A DNA stretch of 64,000 nucleotides from positions 1 through 64,000 of the forward strand of contig DASYKS010000091.1 of assembly GCA_035995205.1 (NCBI GenBank), in the 5' to 3' direction. Below are positions 49,497 through 57,736 of the stretch, piece by piece. This stretch comes from DASYKS01 sp035995205. Its GTDB lineage: Bacteria > Acidobacteriota > Thermoanaerobaculia > Multivoradales > UBA5704. Made by a program: the position numbers and the translations under genes. The first letter of the stretch is position 1; each line of letters opens with the position of its first letter. The notes under the pieces are model-generated. The model did no database searches. It saw only the letters and a list, made by a program, of their open reading frames with translations, and was not told where the DNA came from.

Positions 49497-52214
49497 ATGC
49501 GAATTCAATCCCGGCGCGCGGTGTGGATCGTCGTCCTTCTCGGTTTCGCGGGGGCCTTGGCACTCTCGGCCCAGCCGCACCTGGTCGCCGATCTCCATTG
49601 GGAACGGGTGCCGGCCGACTTGCAGCCTCGCCTGTCGGGGGGTGTCGAGCACGAAGGCGTGCTTTATTTTTCGGGTCACGACCCGCAGCACGGCGCCGAG
49701 CTTTGGCGGACCGACGGCACTCCGGAGGGTACCTACGCCCTGGCCGATCTCTGTCCGGGAAGCTGCGGCGGCTTGGTCGAGCCCTTGGGGTTTTTTGCCG
49801 GGCACCTCTATTTTCGCGGCGACGACCGCGAGCACGGAATCGAGATCTGGCGCACGGATGGGACGGTGGGCGGCGAGGAGCTGCTCGCCGATCTCTGCCC
49901 GGGGGCCTGCGGGACCGAACCGAGGAACTGGCTCGAATGGCGAGGGGCGCTCTGGTTCGTGATCGGCCAGGCTCTCTGGACGAGCGACGGAACCGCCGAG
50001 AACACGAAGCCGGCCGCCGACCTCTGCGGCGATCTTAAGATCTGCGGCGTTTCGCCGGAGTCCATCGTCCTGCCCGGACCGAACGCGACGGACGAGGGCC
50101 TGTTTTTGTTGCTCTATTCGACGGACAACCCTCACGGCGCGCTCTTCCGCACCGACGGCACCGTCGCGGGCACCGTCCTTCTGCATCGCTTCGCGAACCC
50201 GATTCTGACGGCGGCGGAGGCTTCCGGCCGATATTACTTCGTGGACGGATCGGCGCTCTGGACGAGCGACGGAACGCCTGCCGGCACGCGGTTCGTTCGA
50301 AACTTGAGTGAGCTGGTGCCCGGATTTGTCTTCGGCGTCCTGTCCAGGGTTGTCGATGGGATCTTCTACATGCTTTACGACATGGGCGACTGGTTGCGCT
50401 CGGATGGGACGGCGGCGGGCACGATCAAATTGGCGCGGTTGGATTTCTCGTACCCCGGTCGGTTCCTCATCGCGCAAATCGGCGGCGTCGTCTTCGCGGT
50501 CACCGAAGACGGGATCTGGCGCACGGAGGGCACACCCGAGACCACCGTCCGGTTCGATGCTCCCCGCAGCCAGTTCGGTCTCGTCGTCGAACGGCCGAAC
50601 CGTCTCTTCGTCCAGGCCTACGACGGCAATGACTTCATCTGGAGCACCGACGGCAGCGCCAACGGCTACCGGCGGCTCCACCTGAACGGTCCTCCGGTCC
50701 CGGATCCGGAGATGGCCGGGTTCGGGGAGGGGGTGCTGATCTCGCGCGGCTATCGCGACCTGTGGCGGGTTGACGGCGCGGGGGCGGGCGCCGAGCCGGT
50801 GCACGACTTTCAGCCGGCAAACGAGGGGTCGGGACCGAGCGCGCAGGTGGTGCACGAAGACCGGCTGCTGTTCTTTTCGCTCGTCGGCCACGAGCGGTCG
50901 CAGCTCTTTTCCTCCGACGGCACCGCGGCCGGCACAGCCGCGATCGGTCCGCCGGGCTACGAATCGCCTTTCGATACCGAGAGTCCCTTCTTTCGGCCGC
51001 AGTTCCACCGGCTGACTCGCGTAGGGAGCGAAGCCTTCTTCAATGCCTTCTACGCGTCCCGGTTCTGGGCGACCGATGGAACCCGCGAGGGAACCCGGAC
51101 CGTCAAGCCTGGAGCTTCGTCCTATGTGAGCTTCGGCATGACCGCGCCGATCGGCCTCGTCGGCGGTGGCTTTGTGTTCGGCGCGAACCTACGGTTCAAT
51201 CCCCATGCTTGCGATTACGGGGACGCCGAGCCTTGGATTCGCGACGGCCGCGGCACGAGACAACTGGTGAATCTCAATCCTTTCAAGTACGAGAGCAGCC
51301 AGCCGCAGTGCGACAAATTGGACGCTTCCTCCTCTCCCGGCCCCGGCGTAGGGGTCGGCCGAATCGCCCTGTTCCCGGCCGACGATCTCGTGCATGGCCG
51401 CGAGCTGTTCGCGACCGACGGCACGAAATCCGGCACCCATCTGGTCGCCGACATCAACCGGAACCTCGAACCCAATCCGGAGTTCTTTCCTCCCCATCCG
51501 GAGTACGGACCGGAGCTGGCCGGCGTCGGTTCCGACCCGACCGATCTGGTGCGCGCGGGAAGCAACGTCTTCTTCGTCGCCGACGACGGCAGGACCGGGC
51601 GCGAGCTGTGGGTGACGAACGGCACGCGCCGGGGCACCCGGCGGCTCACGGATCTGGTGCGCGGACGGGCAAGCTCCTCGCCGCATGACCTGGTGGCGGT
51701 CGGCGACGCTCTCTACTTCTTCGCGCCCAACCCCGGGGGCGCCGCGAGGGATGGCCTGTACAAGAGCGACGGCACGGAGGCCGGCACGATCCTGGTGAGC
51801 GACCTTTCGGGCGGCTCCCAGGCGCGGGATCTGACCCTCGTCCGAGGGAAGCTGTTCTTCGCCGCGTTCCTGCCGGAGACGGGCACCGAGTTGTGGACTT
51901 CCGAAGGCACGGCGGCGACCACCCGCAGCGTGACCGACCTACGCCCCGGGCCGCGCGGCTCGCAGCCTCAGAACCTCAAGGCGGTGGGTGCGCGGGTGGT
52001 GTTCGCGGCCGAGGACGGCACCTCGGGTCTCGAACCCTGGAGCAGCGACGGCACCAGGGAGGGCACGGTCCGGCTGGGCGACATCGCTCCCGGCGTCGCC
52101 GCGAGCAGCCCGGGGCCGTTCAGCGTCGCGAACGGCCAGATTCTGTTCGGCGCCGACGACGGCGAGCATGGGCGCGAGCTGTGGGCGGTGCCGGTCGCCG
52201 AGGTGGACCCTTGA
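49497..52214 (+). CDS. ELWxxDGT-repeat secreted protein, array member 4
   Basis: A 905-residue exported paralogue (signal peptide ending ALALSAQ) of the type I subgroup: E-P-L-G-F-F-A-G-H-L-Y-F-R-G-D-D, T-A-E-N-T-K-P-A-A-D-L and N-L-E-P-N-P-E-F-F-P-P-H-P-E, closely shared with member 2. It has the complete module set and therefore shows what member 2 has lost. Start at the ATG preceded by GAGGAGGACGTG; an upstream in-frame ATG would lie inside member 3 and break the signal peptide. The third Cys-containing module is shortened (VIGQALWTSDGT). Confidence 0.85.
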   Translation: MRIQSRRAVWIVVLLGFAGALALSAQPHLVADLHWERVPADLQPRLSGGVEHEGVLYFSGHDPQHGAELWRTDGTPEGTYALADLCPGSCGGLVEPLGFFAGHLYFRGDDREHGIEIWRTDGTVGGEELLADLCPGACGTEPRNWLEWRGALWFVIGQALWTSDGTAENTKPAADLCGDLKICGVSPESIVLPGPNATDEGLFLLLYSTDNPHGALFRTDGTVAGTVLLHRFANPILTAAEASGRYYFVDGSALWTSDGTPAGTRFVRNLSELVPGFVFGVLSRVVDGIFYMLYDMGDWLRSDGTAAGTIKLARLDFSYPGRFLIAQIGGVVFAVTEDGIWRTEGTPETTVRFDAPRSQFGLVVERPNRLFVQAYDGNDFIWSTDGSANGYRRLHLNGPPVPDPEMAGFGEGVLISRGYRDLWRVDGAGAGAEPVHDFQPANEGSGPSAQVVHEDRLLFFSLVGHERSQLFSSDGTAAGTAAIGPPGYESPFDTESPFFRPQFHRLTRVGSEAFFNAFYASRFWATDGTREGTRTVKPGASSYVSFGMTAPIGLVGGGFVFGANLRFNPHACDYGDAEPWIRDGRGTRQLVNLNPFKYESSQPQCDKLDASSSPGPGVGVGRIALFPADDLVHGRELFATDGTKSGTHLVADINRNLEPNPEFFPPHPEYGPELAGVGSDPTDLVRAGSNVFFVADDGRTGRELWVTNGTRRGTRRLTDLVRGRASSSPHDLVAVGDALYFFAPNPGGAARDGLYKSDGTEAGTILVSDLSGGSQARDLTLVRGKLFFAAFLPETGTELWTSEGTAATTRSVTDLRPGPRGSQPQNLKAVGARVVFAAEDGTSGLEPWSSDGTREGTVRLGDIAPGVAASSPGPFSVANGQILFGADDGEHGRELWAVPVAEVDP

Positions 52215-52241
52215 AACCCGGTACATAGGTAGGAGGACGCG

Positions 52242-54968
52242 ATGCGGAACTTTCGGTCCTGGCGCTTTTTGTGGGTCGTCGTCCTTCTCGTCTTCGCGGG
52301 AGCTTTGGCCGGGCGGGCTCAACCCCACCGGATCACCGATTTCAATCGAGGACGGACGCGATCGTTTTCGACGCCCTTCCCGGAGGCGGGCACCGAGCGC
52401 GATGGCGTTTTGTACTTTCCGGCTCGCGATCTGCAGCATGGCTACGAGCTGTGGCGAACCGACGGCACGCCCGCGGGCACCGGCCGTCTGACCGATCTCT
52501 GCCCGGGCCTCTGCGACGGCACGAGCGGGACTCTCGGCATTTTCCAGGGTTGGCTCTATTTCCTGGGCAACGATTCCGAGCACGGCACCGAGATCTGGCG
52601 CACGGACGGCACCGCCGACGGAGAGGAGCGGGTCACCGACGTCTGTCCGGGATCCTGCAGCCCCCTGCTGGACGGCTGGACCGTGTGGCGCGGGCAGATC
52701 TGGTTCCTGGCCCAGAAGACCTATGACGCGATCCCCGTCCTCTGGACGAGCGACGGAACCCGGGCGGGAACCCGGCCGGTGGCGAGCCTGTGCCGCAAAC
52801 TTTCGATCTGCGACTTCGGCCCCTACACCTCCGCCTTCCTGGCCGGGCCGGACCCGTCCGGACAGGGCCTCGTCGTTGGGGTCTTCGAGAGCTACGATGC
52901 GAAGAGCCTCTATCGGACCGATGGCACCGCGGGCGGCACCGTGCTCCTGCACCGCTTCGCGGACCAAGGGTCGGGCTACGGGGAGGCCGCCACCGTGCCG
53001 CTCTATTTTCTCGACGGCTCGGATCTCTGGACGAGCGACGGGACCCCCTCCGGCACGCATCTCGTCCGCAACTTGAGCGGTCTCGTGGATTTCGTCCCTT
53101 TGCGGTCTTCGACCCGGGTGATCGACGGCATCCTGTACATCGCGTTCGACGGCGGCGAATGGCTGCGCTCGGACGGCACGGCGGAGGGCACCGTCGTGCT
53201 GGCCAACGTCGGCATAGGCTCGAACCCGACGGTCGAGCGGATCGGCGGCTCGGTCTTCGCCGTCGCGGAGGAAGGAATCTGGCGCACGGGCGGAAGCCCG
53301 GAAACCACCTCCCAGATCGCCTGGCCGTTCGGGTTGATCGAGACCGCGGTCGAGAGCGCGGGCCGGCTGTTCGGGCTGAGCTACGGGCCAGGAGGCTCGG
53401 GCGCCGCCGTCTGGACCACCGACGGCACGCTGGCCGGCACACGGAAGATCCATTTCGACGGCGGACCCCAACCCGATTCGTACGTCCTCGCGGCCTTCGG
53501 CAACGGCGCCTTGATCTCCCGCGGAGCGCGCGAGCTCTGGCGGATCGACGGCACGAGCCCGGGCGGAGAGCGGCTGCACGCATTCGAGCCCGAAAACGGC
53601 GGCTCCGGCCCGACCGACCAGATCGTCGTGGGCGGGCGGCTGCTGTTCCTGGCGCTGGCCAGCCCGACGAGCCGCAAGCTCTTCTCGTCCGACGGCACAG
53701 CAGCCGGCACGACCGAGATTCTCGCGACCGCGCGGAACCCTTATGCCGAGCAGGGCGCCACCTACGATCCGGCGTACAGCTCGCTCACGCGCGCGGGAAC
53801 GCGCGCGTTCTTCAATGCCCGGGGGCGGGTCTGGTCGAGCGACGGGACCCGCGAGGGAACCAGGATCTGGCAGCCCAACCCCTCGTATGCGGGGTTCGGG
53901 ATGGCCGCTCCGATCGGTTTGTTCGGGGATCAGTTCGTCTTCTCGGGGATCCGCGACCTCGACTCGAACCCGCATCGCTGCCCTTCCGGCGAGAGCGAGC
54001 CGTGGGTGAGCGACGGGGCTCACGTCATGAAACGGCTGCTGAATCTCAATCCCTTCCACTATGAGTCCTACGGGATCTGCGAGAACGTCGGCCTTTCCTC
54101 GGCGCCCGGGCGCGGCGTCCCGCTCGGCCGGATCGCGCTCTTCGCCGCGGACGACCACGTCCATGGGCGCGAGCTGTTCGCGACCGACGGCACCGCGGCA
54201 GGCACCCGGCTCGTCGCCGACATCAACCGCAAGCAGAGACCGATCGACGATCCGGAGCTCATACCGCGCCCGCCGAGACTCATCGGCCTCGGCTCGGACC
54301 CCGAGAATCTGGTGCGCGCGGGAAGCCGCATCTTCTTCACCGCGGACGACGGCGACCTTGGGCGCGAGTTGTGGGTGACGGACGGCACGTACCGCGGCAC
54401 CCGGCAGGTCGTGGACTTGACGCCCGGCCCCGGCAGCTCCTCGCTGCACGACCTGGTCGAGGTCGACGGCGCGGTCTACTTCTTCGCGTCCTTCGGCAGC
54501 GGCGAAGGCCTCTATCGGAGCGATGGAACGCGCAGCGGCACGGTCCTCGTGAGCGATCTTTCGGGCGCTTCCCAACCGGCGGGGCTCGCGCTCGCTTCCG
54601 ACCGGCTGTTCTTCACGGCGGCCCGCCCGGAGACGGGCACCGAGCTTTGGATCTCTCACGGTACGCCGGAAACCACCCACCTCGTGACGGATCTGCGCCC
54701 CGGCCTGCGCGGCTCCTCGCCGCAGAATCTCAAAGCGGTGGCGGACAAGCTGGTCTTCGCGGCGGACGACGGGACCTCGGGGCTCGAACCCTGGATCAGC
54801 GACGGCACCGCGGAGGGAACGGTCCGCTGGGGCGACCTCGCGCCGGGGCGCGACGCGAGCACGCCGGGGCCGTTCAGCGTCGCGAACGGCCAGATCCTCT
54901 TCGGCGCCGACGACGGCGAGCACGGGCGGGAGCTGTGGGCGATGCCGGTCGGCGAGCTGCTGAAATAG
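52242..54968 (+). CDS. ELWxxDGT-repeat secreted protein, array member 5
   Basis: A 908-residue exported paralogue (signal peptide ending GALAGRAQ), type II. Long blocks match member 3, including A-T-V-P-L-Y-F-L-D-G-S-D-L-W and F-V-P-L-R-S-S-T-R-V-I-D-G. About 17 modules, with degenerate ones at the same places as in member 3 (IWRTGGSPETT). Starts after AGGAGGACGCG. The second module reads T-A-D-G-E-E-R-V-T-D-V instead of the usual V-G-G-E-E-L-L, one of the few places where it departs from all others. Confidence 0.85.
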   Translation: MRNFRSWRFLWVVVLLVFAGALAGRAQPHRITDFNRGRTRSFSTPFPEAGTERDGVLYFPARDLQHGYELWRTDGTPAGTGRLTDLCPGLCDGTSGTLGIFQGWLYFLGNDSEHGTEIWRTDGTADGEERVTDVCPGSCSPLLDGWTVWRGQIWFLAQKTYDAIPVLWTSDGTRAGTRPVASLCRKLSICDFGPYTSAFLAGPDPSGQGLVVGVFESYDAKSLYRTDGTAGGTVLLHRFADQGSGYGEAATVPLYFLDGSDLWTSDGTPSGTHLVRNLSGLVDFVPLRSSTRVIDGILYIAFDGGEWLRSDGTAEGTVVLANVGIGSNPTVERIGGSVFAVAEEGIWRTGGSPETTSQIAWPFGLIETAVESAGRLFGLSYGPGGSGAAVWTTDGTLAGTRKIHFDGGPQPDSYVLAAFGNGALISRGARELWRIDGTSPGGERLHAFEPENGGSGPTDQIVVGGRLLFLALASPTSRKLFSSDGTAAGTTEILATARNPYAEQGATYDPAYSSLTRAGTRAFFNARGRVWSSDGTREGTRIWQPNPSYAGFGMAAPIGLFGDQFVFSGIRDLDSNPHRCPSGESEPWVSDGAHVMKRLLNLNPFHYESYGICENVGLSSAPGRGVPLGRIALFAADDHVHGRELFATDGTAAGTRLVADINRKQRPIDDPELIPRPPRLIGLGSDPENLVRAGSRIFFTADDGDLGRELWVTDGTYRGTRQVVDLTPGPGSSSLHDLVEVDGAVYFFASFGSGEGLYRSDGTRSGTVLVSDLSGASQPAGLALASDRLFFTAARPETGTELWISHGTPETTHLVTDLRPGLRGSSPQNLKAVADKLVFAADDGTSGLEPWISDGTAEGTVRWGDLAPGRDASTPGPFSVANGQILFGADDGEHGRELWAMPVGELLK

Positions 54969-54992
54969 GAACGAAGGGGAACGGAGGAACCG

Positions 54993-57710
54993 ATGCGATT
55001 CCAGCAATTCTGTCGTGTGAACGGGGCAGTGGCCCTGTTCATTTTCGCCGGGGCCTGGGCTGGAGAGGCCCAGCCGCACCTGGTCGTCGACCTCAATCAG
55101 CAGAGGGTGCCGGCCTTGCTCCCTTCCCAACTGTCGCGAGGTGTCGAGCATGGCGGCGTGCTCTACTTCTCCGGGCAAGATCCGCAGCACGGCCGCGAGC
55201 TCTGGCGGACGGACGGCACCGCCGAGGGCACCTATCCCCTGGTCGATCTCTGTCCGGGCAGCTGCGGGGGCTTGGGCGAGCCGTTGGGTTTCTTTGACGG
55301 ACACCTCTATTTTCGCGGCGACGATCGCGAGCATGGTGTCGAGATCTGGCGCACGGACGGGACGGTGGGTGGGGAGGAGCTCCTCGCGGATCTCTGTCCA
55401 GGGGCCTGCCCGACCGAACCGGCCGACTGGCTCGAATGGCGTGGAGCGATCTGGTTCCTGACCAAGGATCAACCCGGTTCGACCTACCTCCTCTGGCGCA
55501 GCGACGGCACCGCGGAGAGCACGAGGCCGGTCGTCAACCTCTGCACCGATCTTTCGATCTGCGGTCTGAGCCCGCTTGACTACCCCTTTTCCCGGCTCAG
55601 GCCCGACCCGTCAGGCGAGGGTTTTCTTCTGCAAGGCTCATCGCCCGATAGCGCTTTCACCTCTCTCTTCCGCACCGACGGCACCGCCGCGGGCACCGTC
55701 CTCCTGCATCGCTTCGCGCACGAAGTTCAGACGGCCGCCGAGCCTTTCGGGCCGCTCTATTTTCTCGACGGGCTCGATCTGTGGACGAACGACGGGACTC
55801 CCGCCGGCACCCGGTTGGTGCGCAGCTTGGACGGGCTGGCGGAAGGCGTCGCTCTCTCGGTCAGGGTCGTCGACGGGATCTTCTATGCGATCTTCAGCAG
55901 CGGCGACTGGCTGCGGTCGGACGGGACGGCCGAGGGCACGATCCAGCTTGCGCGATTGGATCTCTCCTTCTCCTACCCGCGGATTGCGCGCATCGGCGGC
56001 ACCGTCTTCGCGGTGACCGGGACCGGGGTCTGGCGCACGGGCGGAACGCCCGAGACCACCCTCCGGTTCGAGGGGCCGCGAGGCGAAGTCGAGAGCGTGA
56101 TCGAACAGCCGGGCCGGCTGTTCGTCATGGCCCGCGACGGAAGGTATTTCGTTTGGACCTTCGACGGCACCGGCGGAGTCCGGCGAATCCACCTGGCCGG
56201 CCCGCCGCCCCCCGATGGGGAGATCGCCGGGTTCCGGGATGGTGTATTGATCTCCCGCGGCATCCGCGAGCTGTGGCGGATCGACGGGGCGGGGGCGCGC
56301 GGCGAGCGGGTGCATGACTTCCAGCCCGAAAACGGCGGGTCCGGTCCGGTCGACCAGCTCGTCTTGGGAGGCCGGCTGCTGTTCATGTCGCTCGACGGGA
56401 GGAGTCCCAAGCTCTTCTCGTCCGACGGCACCGCGTCCGGCACGACCGCGCTCAGCGCCGAACCGCTCTACGACTTCGGCTTCGAATACTTGGCGGACTT
56501 CTATTCGCTCACTCGCGCGGGGAAGCGCGCTTTCTTCTGGTCCGCGAGCACCCTCTGGACGACCGACGGTTCCCGCGCGGGAACCGGTCCGATCTACCCG
56601 AGCCTTGGCCGCCCGGGCCTCTACAGGACGGCACCGATCGGGTTCGTCGGCGGCCGGTTCCTATTCGGCGGCAGTCGCTCGGGGTCCTATCCTTGCGACC
56701 CGGGTGACGCCGAGCCGTGGGTCAGCGACGGAACGCCGGACGGCACGAAGCGGGTGATCGATCTCAATCCCTTCTTCCGGTTCGGCCGCACCTCGCTGTG
56801 CGAAATCGTGAAGGTCTCGTCGTCGCCGGGCCAAGGCGCCGTGCTCGGCCGGATCGCTCTGTTCGCTGCCGACGACCTCCTGCACGGGCGCGAGCTGTTC
56901 GCGACCGACGGCACGAAAGCCGGCACCCGCCTGCTCGCCGACCTCAATCCGAGCCGCCAATCCAACCCCGAGTTCTATACGGATTTCCCGGAATTCGGAC
57001 CTGAGCAGGTCGGCGTCGGCTCGGACCCGAGCGATCTGGTGCGCGTGGGGGGCACCGTCTTCTTCGTCGCCGACGACGGCAGGACCGGGCGCGAGCTGTG
57101 GGTCACGAACGGCACGCGCCGGGGCACCCGGCTCGTGGTCGATCTGGTGCCCGGACCGTCAAGGGCAAGCTCCTCGCCGCATGATCTTGTGGTGGTCGGC
57201 GACGGCATCTACTTCTTCGCGTCGAACCCTGGGGGCGCCGCGGGCGAGGGGTTGTACAAGAGCGACGGCACTTCGGCCGGCACGGTTCGGGTGAGCGACC
57301 TGGCCGGCGCGACCCAAGCCCGGGACCTCACCGTCGCCGCCGGCAGGCTGTTCTTCGTGGCGTTCCGCCCGGAATCGGGCACGGAGCTGTGGACCTCTCG
57401 GGGCACGGCAGAGACCACGCGCGAAGTGACCGACCTGCGCCCAGGGCCGCGCGGTTCGCTGCCGGAGTATCTCAAGGCGACGGCCGGTCGGGTGGTGTTC
57501 GCCGCGGACGACGGCGTCTCCGGTCTCGAACCGTGGAGCAGCGACGGCACCGCGGCCGGCACGGTCCGGCTGGTCGACGTCGCGCCCGGCCTCGCGGCGA
57601 GCACGCCCGGGCCGTTCAGCATCGCGAACGGCCAGGTTCTGTTCGGCGCCGACGACGGCGAGCACGGGCGGGAGCTGTGGGCGATCCCGATGGCGGAGCT
57701 ACCGCAATGA
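54993..57710 (+). CDS. ELWxxDGT-repeat secreted protein, array member 6
   Basis: A 905-residue exported paralogue with a somewhat different signal peptide (MRFQQFCRVNGAVALFIFAG, ending AGEAQ). N-terminal part is type I (L-G-E-P-L-G-F-F-D-G, L-Y-F-R-G-D-D) as in members 2 and 4; the later linker N-P-E-F-Y-T-D-F-P-E-F-G-P-E-Q also follows them. One blade lacks the full motif (VWTFDGTGGVRRIHLAG). ACGGAGGAACCG precedes the ATG. Cys pairs C-P-G-S-C, C-P-G-A-C and C-T-D-L-S-I-C are kept. Confidence 0.85.
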   Translation: MRFQQFCRVNGAVALFIFAGAWAGEAQPHLVVDLNQQRVPALLPSQLSRGVEHGGVLYFSGQDPQHGRELWRTDGTAEGTYPLVDLCPGSCGGLGEPLGFFDGHLYFRGDDREHGVEIWRTDGTVGGEELLADLCPGACPTEPADWLEWRGAIWFLTKDQPGSTYLLWRSDGTAESTRPVVNLCTDLSICGLSPLDYPFSRLRPDPSGEGFLLQGSSPDSAFTSLFRTDGTAAGTVLLHRFAHEVQTAAEPFGPLYFLDGLDLWTNDGTPAGTRLVRSLDGLAEGVALSVRVVDGIFYAIFSSGDWLRSDGTAEGTIQLARLDLSFSYPRIARIGGTVFAVTGTGVWRTGGTPETTLRFEGPRGEVESVIEQPGRLFVMARDGRYFVWTFDGTGGVRRIHLAGPPPPDGEIAGFRDGVLISRGIRELWRIDGAGARGERVHDFQPENGGSGPVDQLVLGGRLLFMSLDGRSPKLFSSDGTASGTTALSAEPLYDFGFEYLADFYSLTRAGKRAFFWSASTLWTTDGSRAGTGPIYPSLGRPGLYRTAPIGFVGGRFLFGGSRSGSYPCDPGDAEPWVSDGTPDGTKRVIDLNPFFRFGRTSLCEIVKVSSSPGQGAVLGRIALFAADDLLHGRELFATDGTKAGTRLLADLNPSRQSNPEFYTDFPEFGPEQVGVGSDPSDLVRVGGTVFFVADDGRTGRELWVTNGTRRGTRLVVDLVPGPSRASSSPHDLVVVGDGIYFFASNPGGAAGEGLYKSDGTSAGTVRVSDLAGATQARDLTVAAGRLFFVAFRPESGTELWTSRGTAETTREVTDLRPGPRGSLPEYLKATAGRVVFAADDGVSGLEPWSSDGTAAGTVRLVDVAPGLAASTPGPFSIANGQVLFGADDGEHGRELWAIPMAELPQ

Positions 57711-57736
57711 GGACGGCGAAAGAAACGGAGGACGTC